From positions 1 to 64,000 of the forward strand of contig CAMPDV010000111.1 in assembly GCA_946699065.1 (NCBI GenBank): a stretch of 64,000 bases of DNA, written 5' to 3'. A model generated the notes under the pieces. The model was not told where the DNA came from. It made no database searches and saw only the letters and a program-made list of their open reading frames with translations. Both the position numbers and the translations under genes were made by a program. Origin of the DNA: Loxodes magnus (taxonomy: Eukaryota > Ciliophora > Karyorelictea > Loxodida > Loxodidae). Positions 29,601 through 40,553 of the stretch are shown piece after piece (the first letter of the stretch is position 1; the number at the start of each line of letters is the position of its first letter).

Positions 29601-32600
29601 AATCACTCTTCTTTTCTTACTTTTCTTATTCACTCTACTTTTAAAACTAACTACTTACTAAAACTCTTATCTTATCAATGCTTCAACACTTAAAAACTGA
29701 AATCACTCTTCTTTTCTTACTTTTCTTCTTCACTTTACTTTTAAAACTAACTACTTACTAAAACTCTTATCTTATCAAAGCTTCAACACTTACTTAAAAA
29801 CTGAAATCACTCTTCTTTTCTTACTTTTCTTATTCACTCTACTTTTAAAACTAACTACTTACTAAAACTCTTATCTTATCAATGCTTCAACACTTAAAAA
29901 CTGAAATCACTCTTCTTTTCTTACTTTTCTTCTTCACTTTACTTTTAAAACTAACTACTTACTAAAACTCTTATCTTATCAAAGCTTCAACACTTACTTA
30001 AAAACTGAAATCACTCTTCTTTTCTTACTTTTCTTATTCACTCTACTTTTAAAACTAACTACTTACTAAAACTCTTATCTTATCAAAGCTTCAACACTCA
30101 CTTAAAAACTGAAATCACTCTTCTTTTCTTACTTTTCCTATTTACTTTACTTTTAAAACTAAATACTTACTCAAACTCTTATCTTATCAAAGCTTCAACA
30201 TTCACTTAAAAACTGAAATCACTCTTCTTTTCTTACTTTTCTTCTTCACCTTACTTTTAAAACTAACTACTTACTCAAACTCTTATCTTATCAAAGCTTC
30301 AACACTTAAAAACTGAAATCACTCTTCTTTTCTTACTTTTCTTATTCACCTTACTTTTAAAACTAACTACTTACTCAAACTCTTATCTTATCAAAGCTTC
30401 AACACTTACTTAAAAACTGAAATCACTCTTCTTTTCTTACTTTTCCTATTTACTTTACTTTTAAAACTAACTACTTACTCAAACTCTTATCTCATCAATG
30501 CTTACAAAATTCAAAACTGAAATTACTCTTCTTTTCTTACTTTTCTTCTTCACTTTACTTTTAAAACTAACTACTTACTAAAACTCTTATCTTATCAAAG
30601 CTTCAACACTTACTTAAAAACTGAAATCACTCTTCTTTTCTTACTTTTCTTATTCACTCTACTTTTAAAACTAACTACTTACTAAAACTCTTATCTTATC
30701 AATGCTTCAACACTTAAAAACTGAAATCACTCTTCTTTTCTTACTTTTCTTATTCACCCTACTTTTTAAAACTAACTACTTACTCAAACTCTTATCTTAT
30801 CAAAGCTTCAATTTTCACTTAAAAACTGAAATCACTCTTCTTTTCTTACTTTTTTTATTCACTCTACTTTTAAAACTAACTACTTACTAAAACTCTTATC
30901 TTATAAAAGCTAAAACACTCACTTAAAAACTGAAATCACTCTTCTTTTCTTACTTTTCTTCTTCACTCTACTTTTAAAACTAACTACTTACTCAAACTCT
31001 TATCTTATCAAAGCTTCAACACTTACTTAAAAACTGAAATCACTCTTCTTTTCTTACTTTTCCTATTTACTCTACTTTTAAAACTAACTACTTACTAAAA
31101 CTCTTATCTTATCAAAGCTTCAACACTCACTTAAAAACTGAAATCACTCTTCTTTTCTTACTTTTCTTATTCACCTTACTTTTAAAACTAACTACTTAAT
31201 CTAACTCTTATCTTATCAAAGCTTCAACACTCACTTAAAAACTGAAATCACTCTTCTTTTCTTACTTTTCCTATTTACTTTACTTTTAAAACTAACTACT
31301 TACTCAAACTCTTATCTTATCAAAGCTAAAACACTCACTTAAAAACTGAAATTAATCTTCTTTTCTTACTTTTCTTATTCACTCTACTTTTAAAACTACT
31401 ACTTACTCTTTATAACTCTCAAAGCTTACAAAATTCAAAACTGAAATTACTCTTCTTTTCTTACTTTTCTTATTCACTTTACTTTTAAAACTAACTACTT
31501 TTCTTATTCACTCTACTTACTCTTTATAACTCTTATCTTATCAAAGCTTCAACAATCACTTAAAAACTGAAATCACTCTTCTTTTCTTACTTTTCCTATT
31601 TACTTTACTTTTAAAACTAACTACTTACTCAAACTCTTATCTCATCAATGCTTACAAAATTCAAAACTGAAATTACTCTTCTTTTCTTACTTTTCTTCTT
31701 CACTTTACTTTTAAAACTAACTACTTACTCAAACTCTTATCTTATCAAAGCTTCAACACTTACTTAAAAACTGAAATCACTCTTCTTTTCTTACTTTTCC
31801 TATTTACTTTACTTTTAAAACTAACTACTTACTCAAACTCTTATCTCATCAATGCTTACAAAATTCAAAACTGAAATTACTCTTCTTTTCTTACTTTTCT
31901 TCTTCACCCTACTTTTTAAACTAACTACTTACTAAAACTCTTATCTTATCAAAGCTTCAACACTTACTTAAAAACTGAAATCACTCTTCTTTTCTTACTT
32001 TTCTTCTTCACTTTACTTTTAAAACTAACTACTTACTAAAACTCTTATCTTATCAAAGCTAAAACACTCACTTAAAAACTGAAATCACTCTTCTTTTCTT
32101 ACTTTTCTTATTCACACTACTTTTTAAACTAACTACTTACTCAAACTCTTATCTTATCAAAGCTTCAACACTTAAAAACTGAAATCACTCTTCTTTTCTT
32201 ACTTTTCTTCTTCACCTTACTTTTAAAACTAACTACTTACTAAAACTCTTATCTTATCAAAGCTTCAACATTCACTTAAAAACTGAAATCACTCTTCTTT
32301 TCTTACTTTTCTTATTCACACTACTTTTAAAACTAACTACTTAATCAAACTCTTATCTTATCAAAGCTTCAACACTTACTTAAAAACTGAAATCACTCTT
32401 CTTTTCTTACTTTTCCTATTTACTTTACTTTTAAAACTAACTACTTACTAAAACTCTTATCTTATCAAAGCTTCAACACTTACTTAAAAACTGAAATCAC
32501 TCTTCTTTTCTTACTTTTCTTATTCACCTTACTTTTAAAACTAACTACTTACTCAAACTCTTATCTTATCAAAGCTTCAACACTTAAAAACTGAAATCAC

Positions 32601-35600
32601 TCTTCTTTTCTTACTTTTCTTATTCACTCTACTTTTAAAACTACTCTTTATCTCATCAATGCTTACAAAATTCAAAACTGAAATTAAAACTAACTACCTA
32701 CTCAAACTCTTATCTTCATCAAAGCTTCAACACTTAAAAACTGAAATTAATCTTCTTTTCTTACTTTTCTTATTCACTCTACTTTTTAAAACTACTACTT
32801 ACTCTTTATAACTCTCAAAGCTTACAAAATTCAAAACTGAAATTACTCTTCTTTTCTTACTTTTCTTATTCACTTTACTTTTAAAACTAACTACCTACTC
32901 AAACTCTTATCTTATCAAAGCTTCACTCACTTAAAAACTGAAATCACTCTTCTTTTCTTACTTTTCTTATTCACTTTACTTTTAAAACTAACTACTTACT
33001 CAAACTCTTATCTTATCAAAGCTTCAACACTTAAAAACTGAAATCACTCTTCTTTTCTTACTTTTCTTATTCACCTTACTTTTAAAACTAACTACCTACT
33101 CAAACTCTTATCTCATCAAAGCTTCAACACTTAAAAACTGAAATTAATCTTCTTTTCTTACTTTTCTTATTCACTCTACTTTTAAAACTACTACTTACTC
33201 TTTATAACTCTCAAAGCTTACAAAATTCAAAACTGAAATTACTCTTCTTTTCTTACTTTTCTTATTCACTTTACTTTTAAAACTAACTACCTACTCAAAC
33301 TCTTATCTTATCAAAGCTAAAACACTCACTTAAAAACTGAAATCACTCTTCTTTTCTTACTTTTCTTATTCACTTTACTTTTAAAACTAACTACTTACTC
33401 AAACTCTTATCTTATCAAAGCTAAAACACTCACTTAAAAACTGAAATCACTCTTCTTTTCTTACTTTTCTTATTCACCTTACTTTTAAAACTAACTACCT
33501 ACTCAAACTCTTATCTCATCAAAGCTTCAACACTTAAAAACTGAAATCACTCTTCTTTTCTTACTTTTCTTATTCACTTTACTTTTAAAACTAACTACTT
33601 ACTCAAACTCTTATCTTATCAAAGCTTCAACACTTACTTAAAAACTGAAATCACTCTTCTTTTCTTACTTTTCTTCTTCACCTTACTTTTAAAACTAACT
33701 ACTTACTCTTTATAACTCTTATCTTATCAAAGCTTCAACAATCACTTAAAAACTGAAATCACTCTTCTTTTCTTACTTTTCCTATTTACTTTACTTTTAA
33801 AACTAACTACTTACTAAAACTCTTATCTTATCAAAGCTTCAACACTTACTTAAAAACTGAAATCACTCTTCTTTTCTTACTTTTCTTATTCACCTTACTT
33901 TTAAAACTAACTACTTACTAAAACTCTTATCTTATCAAAGCTTCAACACTCACTTAAAAACTGAAATCACTCTTCTTTTCTTACTTTTCTTCTTCACCTT
34001 ACTTTTAAAACTAACTACTTACTCAAACTCTTATCTTATCAAAGCTTCAACACTTAAAAACTGAAATTACTCTTCTTTTCTTACTTTTCTACTTCAATCT
34101 ACTTTTTAAACTAACTACTTACTCTAACTCTTATCTTATCAAAGCTTCAACACTTACTTTGAAACTGAAATCACTCTTCTTTTCTTACTTTTCTTATTCG
34201 CCTTACTTTTAAAACTAACTACTTACTCAAACTCTTATCTTATCAAAGCTTCAACACTCACTTAAAAACTGAAATCACTCTTCTTTTCTTACTTTTCTTA
34301 TTCACACTACTTTTAAAACTAACTACTTAATCAAACTCTTATATTATCAAAGCTTCAACACTTACTTAAAAACTGAAATCACTCTTCTTTTCTTACTTTT
34401 CCTATTTACTTTACTTTTAAAACTAACTACTTACTCAAACTCTTATCTTATCAAAGCTTCAACACTCACTTAAAAACTGAAATCACTCTTCTTTTCTTAC
34501 TTTTCTTATTCACACTACTTTTAAAACTAACTACTTACTCAAACTCTTATCTTATCAAAGCTTCAACACTCACTTAAAAACTAAAATCACTCTTCTTTTC
34601 TTACTTTTCTTATTCACCTTACTTTTAAAACTAACTACTTACTCAAACTCTTATCTTATCAAAGCTTCAACACTTACTTAAAAACTGAAATCACTCTTCT
34701 TTTCTTACTTTTCTTATTCACCTTACTTTTAAAACTAACTACTTACTAAAACTCTTATCTTATCAAAGCTTCAACACTCACTTAAAAACTGAAATCACTC
34801 TTCTTTTCTTACTTTTCTTCTTCACCTTACTTTTAAAACTAACTACTTACTCAAACTCTTATCTTATCAAAGCTTCAACACTTAAAAACTGAAATCACTC
34901 TTCTTTTCTTACTTTTCTTATTCACACTACAGTTAAAACTAACTACTTAATCAAACTCTTATATTATCAAAGCTTCAACACTTACTTAAAAACTGAAATC
35001 ACTCTTCTTTTCTTACTTTTCCTATTTACTTTACTTTTAAAACTAACTACTTACTAAAACTCTTATCTTATCAAAGCTTCAACACTTAAAAACTGAAATC
35101 ACTCTTCTTTTCTTACTTTTCTTATTCACCTTACTTTTAAAACTAACTACTTACTAAAACTCTTATCTTATCAAAGCTAAAACACTCACTTAAAAACTGA
35201 AATCACTCTTCTTTTCTTACTTTTCTTATTCACCTTACTTTTAAAACTAACTACCTACTCAAACTCTTATCTCATCAAAGCTTCAACACTTAAAAACTGA
35301 AATCACTCTTCTTTTCTTACTTTTCTTATTCACTTTACTTTTAAAACTAACTACTTACTCTTTATAACTCTTATCTTATCAAAGCTTCAACAATCACTTA
35401 AAAACTGAAATCACTCTTCTTTTCTTACTTTTCCTATTTACTCTACTTTTAAAACTAACTACTTACTCAAACTCTTATCTTATCAAAGCTTCAACACTCA
35501 CTTAAAAACTAAAATCACTCTTCTTTTCTTACTTTTCTTATTCACACTACTGTTAAAACTAACTACTTAATCAAACTCTTATATTATCAAAGCTTCAACA

Positions 35601-37897
35601 CTCACTTAAAAACTGAAATCACTCTTCTTTTCTTACTTTTCTTATTCACTTTGCTTTTAAAACTAACTACCTACTCAAACTCTTATCTTATCAAAGCTTC
35701 AACAATCACTTAAAAACTGAAATCACTCTTCTTTTCTTACTTTTCTAATTCACACTACTTTTAAAACTAACTACTTACTAAAACTCTTATCTTATCAAAG
35801 CTAAAACACTCACTTAAAAACTGAAATCACTCTTCTTTTCTTACTTTTCTTATTCACCTTACTTTTAAAACTAACTTCTTACTCAAACTCTTATCTCATC
35901 AAAGCTTCAACACTTAAAAACTGAAATCACTCTTCTTTTCTTACTTTTCTTATTCACCTTACTTTTAAAACTGACTACCTATTAAACTCTTATCTCATCA
36001 AAGCTTCAACACTTACTAAAAACTGAAATCACTCTTCTTTTCTTACTTTTCTTCTTCACTTTACTTTTAAAACTAACTACTTACTCAAACTCTTATCTTA
36101 TCAAAGCTTCAACACTTACTAAAAACTGAAATCACTCTTCTTTTCTTTCTTTTCTTATTCACACTACTTTTAAAACTAACTACTTACTCAAACTCTTATC
36201 TTATCAAAGCTTCAACACTTACTTAAAAACTAAAATCACTCTTCTTTTCTTACTTTTCTTATTCACCTTACTTTTAAAACTAACTACTTATTCAAACTCT
36301 TATCTTATCAAAGCTTCAACACTTACTTAAAAACTGAAATTACTCTTCTTTTCTTACTTTTCTACTTCAATCTACTTTTTAAACTAACTACTTACTCTAA
36401 CTCTTATCTCATCAAAGCTTCAACACTTAAAAACTGAAATCACTCTTCTTTTCTTACTTTTCTTATTCACCTTACTTTTAAAACTAACTTCCTACTCAAA
36501 CTCTTATCTCATCAAAGCTTCAACACTTAAAAACTGAAATCACTCTTCTTTTCTTTCTTTTCTTATTCACTTTACTTTTAAAACTAACTACTTACTCTTT
36601 ATAACTCTTATCTTATCAAAGCTTCAACATTCACTTAAAAACTGAAATCACTCTTCTTTTCTTACTTTTCTTCTTCAATCTACTTTTAAAACTAACTACT
36701 TACTAAAACTCTTATCTTATAAAAGCTTCAAAACTCACTTAAAAACTGAAATCACTCTTCTTTTACTACTTTTTTTATTCACACTACTTTTAAAACCAAC
36801 TACTTACTCAAACTCTTATCTTATCAAAGCTTCAACACTTACTTAAAAACTGAAATCACTCTTCTTTTCTTACTTTTCTTCTTCACTTTACTTTTAAAAC
36901 TAACTACTTACTCAAACTCTTATCTCATCAAAGCTTCAACACTTAAAAACTGAAATCACTCTTCTTTTCTTACTTTTCTTATTCACACTACTTTTTAAAC
37001 TAACTACTTACTCAAACTCTTATCTTATCAAAGCTTCAACATTCACTTAAAAACTGAAATCACTCTTCTTTTCTTACTTTTCTTCTTCACTTTACTTTTA
37101 AAACTTACTCCTTACTCTTTATAACTCTTATCTCATCAAAGCTTCAACACTTAAAAACTGAAATCACTCTTCTTTTCTTACTTTTCTTCTTCACTTTACT
37201 TTTAAAACTAACTACTTACTCAAACTCATATCTCATCGAAGCTTCAACACTTAAAAACTGAAATCACTCTTCTTTTCTTACTTTTCTTCTTCACTTTACT
37301 TTTAAAACTATCTACTTACTCTTTATAACTCTTATCTTATCAAAGCTTCAACACTCACTTAAAAACTGAAATCACTCTTCTTTTCTAACTTTTCCTATTC
37401 ACTTTACTTTTAAAACTACTACTTACTCTTTATAACTCTCAAAGCTTACAAAATTCAAAACTGAAATTACTCTTCTTTTCTTACTTTTCTTATTCACTTT
37501 ACTTTTAAAACTAACTACTTACTCTTTATAACTCTTATCTTATCAAAGCTTCAACACTCACTTAAAAACTGAAATCACTCTTCTTTTCTTACTTTTCTTC
37601 TTCACTCTACTTTTTAAACTAACTACTTACTAAAACTCTTATCTTATCAAAGCTAAAACACTCACTTAAAAACTGAAATCACTCTTCTTTTCTTACTTTT
37701 CCTATTCACTTTACTTTTAAAACTACTACTTACTCTTTATAACTCTCAAAGCTTATAAAATTCAAAACTGAAATTACTCTTCTTTTCTAACTTTTCTTCT
37801 TCACTCTACTTTTAAAACTACTACTTACTCTTTATAATTCTCAAAGCTTAAAAAATTCAAAACTGAAATTACTCTTCTTTTCTTACTTTTCTTCTTC

Positions 37898-38920
37898 ATT
37901 TTTCTCAAAAATCGAATTTTACTTATCTTTTCAAACTTTTGATACCTGATAATTTTGCAATCACATAAAAAAGCTGATTTTTAGATTCTTTATCACGATT
38001 TATAACTTTGCTTTGTAATCGTATCTTGCTTATCTTTTCAAACTTTTGATATTTGATAATTTTAAATTGTCTAAGTTATTTCAATTCTATTTATTACTTT
38101 ACATTCTTCTCTTATTTAGCATCTTCATATCACTTTAGTTTTATTGCATTTCTGTTTTTTTTTGCCCTATTTTTTCTTTTCTCTCCTAAGTCAATTGACT
38201 TTAGTTTTTTTTTTTTAATTACTTTCAATTTCTCAAAAATTTGCTTTTTTTTATTTTTTGGTTTCTTTTCTTCAGCTTACTAATTTTTTTTTCATATTTG
38301 TCTTGTCTTACGTTTTTTTTATTTTATCATTTATTTTAGAAATTTCTTCGTTTATTTTTAATTTTTTTTTCTATAGTTAATGCAATTGTGTTTTTTTTTT
38401 TCAAAAGCATATTAAATTTCTATAAATCAATTACTTTTTTTCTATCTTATTCCAACCAACGTTTTTTTTTGACTTATCAGACTTTGATTTTTTTAAATAC
38501 AAAAAATCACATGAATCGTTTTTTTTAGATATATTACCTCTTTATTTAAACTTTGTAAATTTTTTTTTTATTAAATGTTATTTTTTTTTTTATTTTTTTT
38601 ATGTTTTCTTTTTTTTCTTCGTTTTCTAAAGCTATAAATAACCAAATTAGTTTATCAAAAATGATTTTTAATGCTTATTGTACATTAGTCCATTACTTGT
38701 TTACTATTTTTTCAAATAGTTTTATATCCAAAGGATTTTCTTGTTTTGCTTCATCCAAACTTTTCCTGTAGTGCTATTCTCTTACTTCAAAAAGTTCATT
38801 TTAACTTTTATCATTTTGAAAACTTTTTTATTTTTTTCAGATATCTTTTCATACATTAATTTAATAAAAATTCGTTTTTAAAGCTCTTGTTTAAAAGTAT
38901 TTTAAAGTTTATTCCTTCCA
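37898..38920. other. Array border: decayed satellite, then T-rich DNA
   Basis: Satellite identity fades after 37897. CTTATCTTTTCAAACTTTTG occurs at about 37922 and again at about 38029, some 107 bp apart and close to the satellite period, so these may be degraded units. The rest to 38920 is very T-rich on the plus strand with many runs of 8-11 T. The short hydrophobic open frame at 38053-38283 is a by-product of this composition. I see no gene. Confidence 0.6.
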
Positions 38921-38929
38921 AAAAAAATC

Positions 38930-39850
38930 TAGGAGTGTAAAAAGCTGGCGAAAAAAAAAAAATTATATTTTTCATAATTTTAAGCTTAACAATATCTTTT
39001 TTCTCCTTTTATTAACTCTAAAAATCAAAAAATCAAAAAAGCAAAAAAATTTCATTACCCAAAATAAAAAAAGTTATCACGACCTAATTCAAAAAATATT
39101 AGCACAACCCAAAATCAAATTATTTCGAAACCAAAATCGAAAATTTGTCTGTCATTTTTTTATTCCTATTTTTTTTCAAAACCCTTTTATATTTTGAAAC
39201 TTTTTTTGAAAATTTATACCATTCTGACCTTTATCCATCCCGATTTCCCCCAGTTTGTTCCGTCCGAAAAAAGTCTTGCAGTGTAAAAAGCTGAGCAAAA
39301 AAACAAAATTAAATTTTTCACGATTTAATGCTTTAAATACTCTTATTCGCCTTTTGTTTAGCTCTAAAAAATAAAAAATACCGAAACCCAATTCTTAAAA
39401 TTTTTATCACGAACCAAAATCGAAAATTTTCAAATCAAAAAAAACAAAAGCTTGCTCAACCAAAATCAAAAATCAAAAGTTTTCAAATCCAATATCTAAA
39501 CTTTCAAATCCCAATTAAAAAAATTTCAAAACTAAAACTAAAATTTTCAAAATCAATATCAAAGGTATAGCAAACGTTATCAAAACCAATATCGAAATTT
39601 TCAAAACCAATATCGAAATTTTCAAATCCAATATCAAAAATTTTCAAAATCAAAATTAAAAAAATGGTCTTAATTTTTTTTATTGCCATTTTTTTCGAAA
39701 ACCTTTTATACTTTAAAATTTTTTCTTAAAAAAATTTGTTCCTTTCTGTCCTTTTACCAATCCCGAAATCCCCCAACTTGTTCCGTCCCAACTCAGCCCT
39801 ATAGTGTAAAACGCTGAGCAAAAAAAGGCTTTGACGCTTTTTGCCATTTT
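38930..39850. repeat. Dispersed repeat, three diverged copies
   Basis: The motif GTGTAAAAAGCTG or a close variant occurs at about 38935, 39280 and 39803, each followed by a run of A. The latter two are preceded by a shared segment containing TTTTATA, a CCATCCCGA-like or CCAATCCCGA-like stretch, CCCCC and TTGTTCCGTCC. Copies are 345 and 523 bp apart. The plus strand is A-rich here, the reverse of the T-rich stretch before it. A short frame at 39176-39391 (minus) crosses one copy and is not convincing as a gene. The repeat family is not recognised. Confidence 0.6.
39400..39660. repeat. AT-rich minisatellite, about 20-bp period
   Basis: Degenerate copies of CCAATATCGAAATTTTCAAA are strung together; the clearest are at 39585-39640. 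On the minus strand this encodes a repeated ENFDIGF peptide, which explains the open frame at 39504-39689. Nothing suggests a real protein. Confidence 0.75.
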
Positions 39851-39989
39851 CAGGGCTTCTAACTAATGAAAATTTAATCAGCTGTAAAAAAAATGTACTA
39901 GACTAAATTTTTCCTATCGTAAAAACACATTATGCTTACTTGTATATAATAAAAAGGATTATAACGAACGTAACTAACTTTTATACAAA

Positions 39990-40262
39990 AAATGCACAAG
40001 CACATAACTCAAAAAAAAATCTAATACTGTACTAAAAATTTAAAAATTTTTTACTTTAGTACATACTCAAAAAAATTTCTTACATTTGGGAATTTAAAGT
40101 TTTTTAAACTCTAATACATAACTCAAAAATTTTCTAATACTGGAAAATTTAAAATTTTTTTGGCTAGCACATAACTTCAACAAATTTTCTAACACTTTAA
40201 AAATTTAAAACTATTTTTACTCTAGTACGTACCTCAAAAAAATTTCTAACACTTGAAATTAA
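39990..40262. repeat. Tandem repeat, five copies of 53-60 bp
   Basis: Five units share ACATAACTCAAAAA, then TTTCTAATACT, then an AAATTTAAAATTTTTT block. The ACATAACTC-like heads lie at about 40002, 40061, 40116, 40169 and 40227. It lies 0.3 kb beyond the 3' end of the WD40 gene. From 40263 to 40553 there is only AT-rich DNA, probably including the 3' UTR of that gene. Confidence 0.75.
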
Positions 40263-40553
40263 AAAAAATAAACTCTGCTTTTATTTTTTTTTAAAATACT
40301 TAAATTAAAAAAAATTTCGATTGTTAATATAAGACTTTGCTTTAAATAAGTTTAACATTTATTAAAAAAAATAATTAAGATAAAAAGAAAAGACTTATAA
40401 AAAATTATGGAATCTTAAATTTTTTTCTTTACTTGAAAAAATAATAATAAGCAGAAGAATGTACTCAATAAGAATAAAGACTTAGAAAAATTTTAAATTT
40501 TTAAATTCTTAAATGTAAAATTAAATAGTTTAAATAGTTTAACTCCAAATAGA

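Larger units (their letters stand above)
1..37897. repeat. Giant satellite array, 100-104 bp unit
   Basis: About 370 head-to-tail copies of one unit fill this region without interruption and continue off the left edge. A unit runs from TATCTTATCAAAGCTTC through a near-invariant pyrimidine core (GAAATCACTCTTCTTTTC) to TTTTAAAACTAACTACTTAC. Length classes differ by a TCAC insertion before TTAAAAAC (104 bp), by CTTTATGA against CAAA near the end (104 or 100 bp), and by a shorter form with ATTCAAAACTG. The HindIII site AAGCTT is in nearly every unit. The plus strand has only about 2-3 G per 100 bases, against about 20 C. No unit contains a plausible gene. It is not a ciliate telomere repeat. A centromeric or other heterochromatic role is inference only. 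Confidence 0.98.

Noticed and set aside
30702-30890. Open frame inside the satellite
   Set aside because: It is a by-product of two satellite units lacking the usual stop; its peptide is just the translated repeat, and neighbouring units do not keep the frame.
1-37897. CRISPR array
   Set aside because: Units abut or vary only slightly, with no unique spacers, and the genome is eukaryotic.
1-37897. Satellite as a giant repeat protein under the altered code
   Set aside because: Unit lengths of 100 and 104 are not multiples of three, so frame rotates, and TGA occurs in every unit on both strands.
39504-39689. Minus-strand protein with ENFDIGF repeats
   Set aside because: It is a translation of the AT-rich minisatellite.
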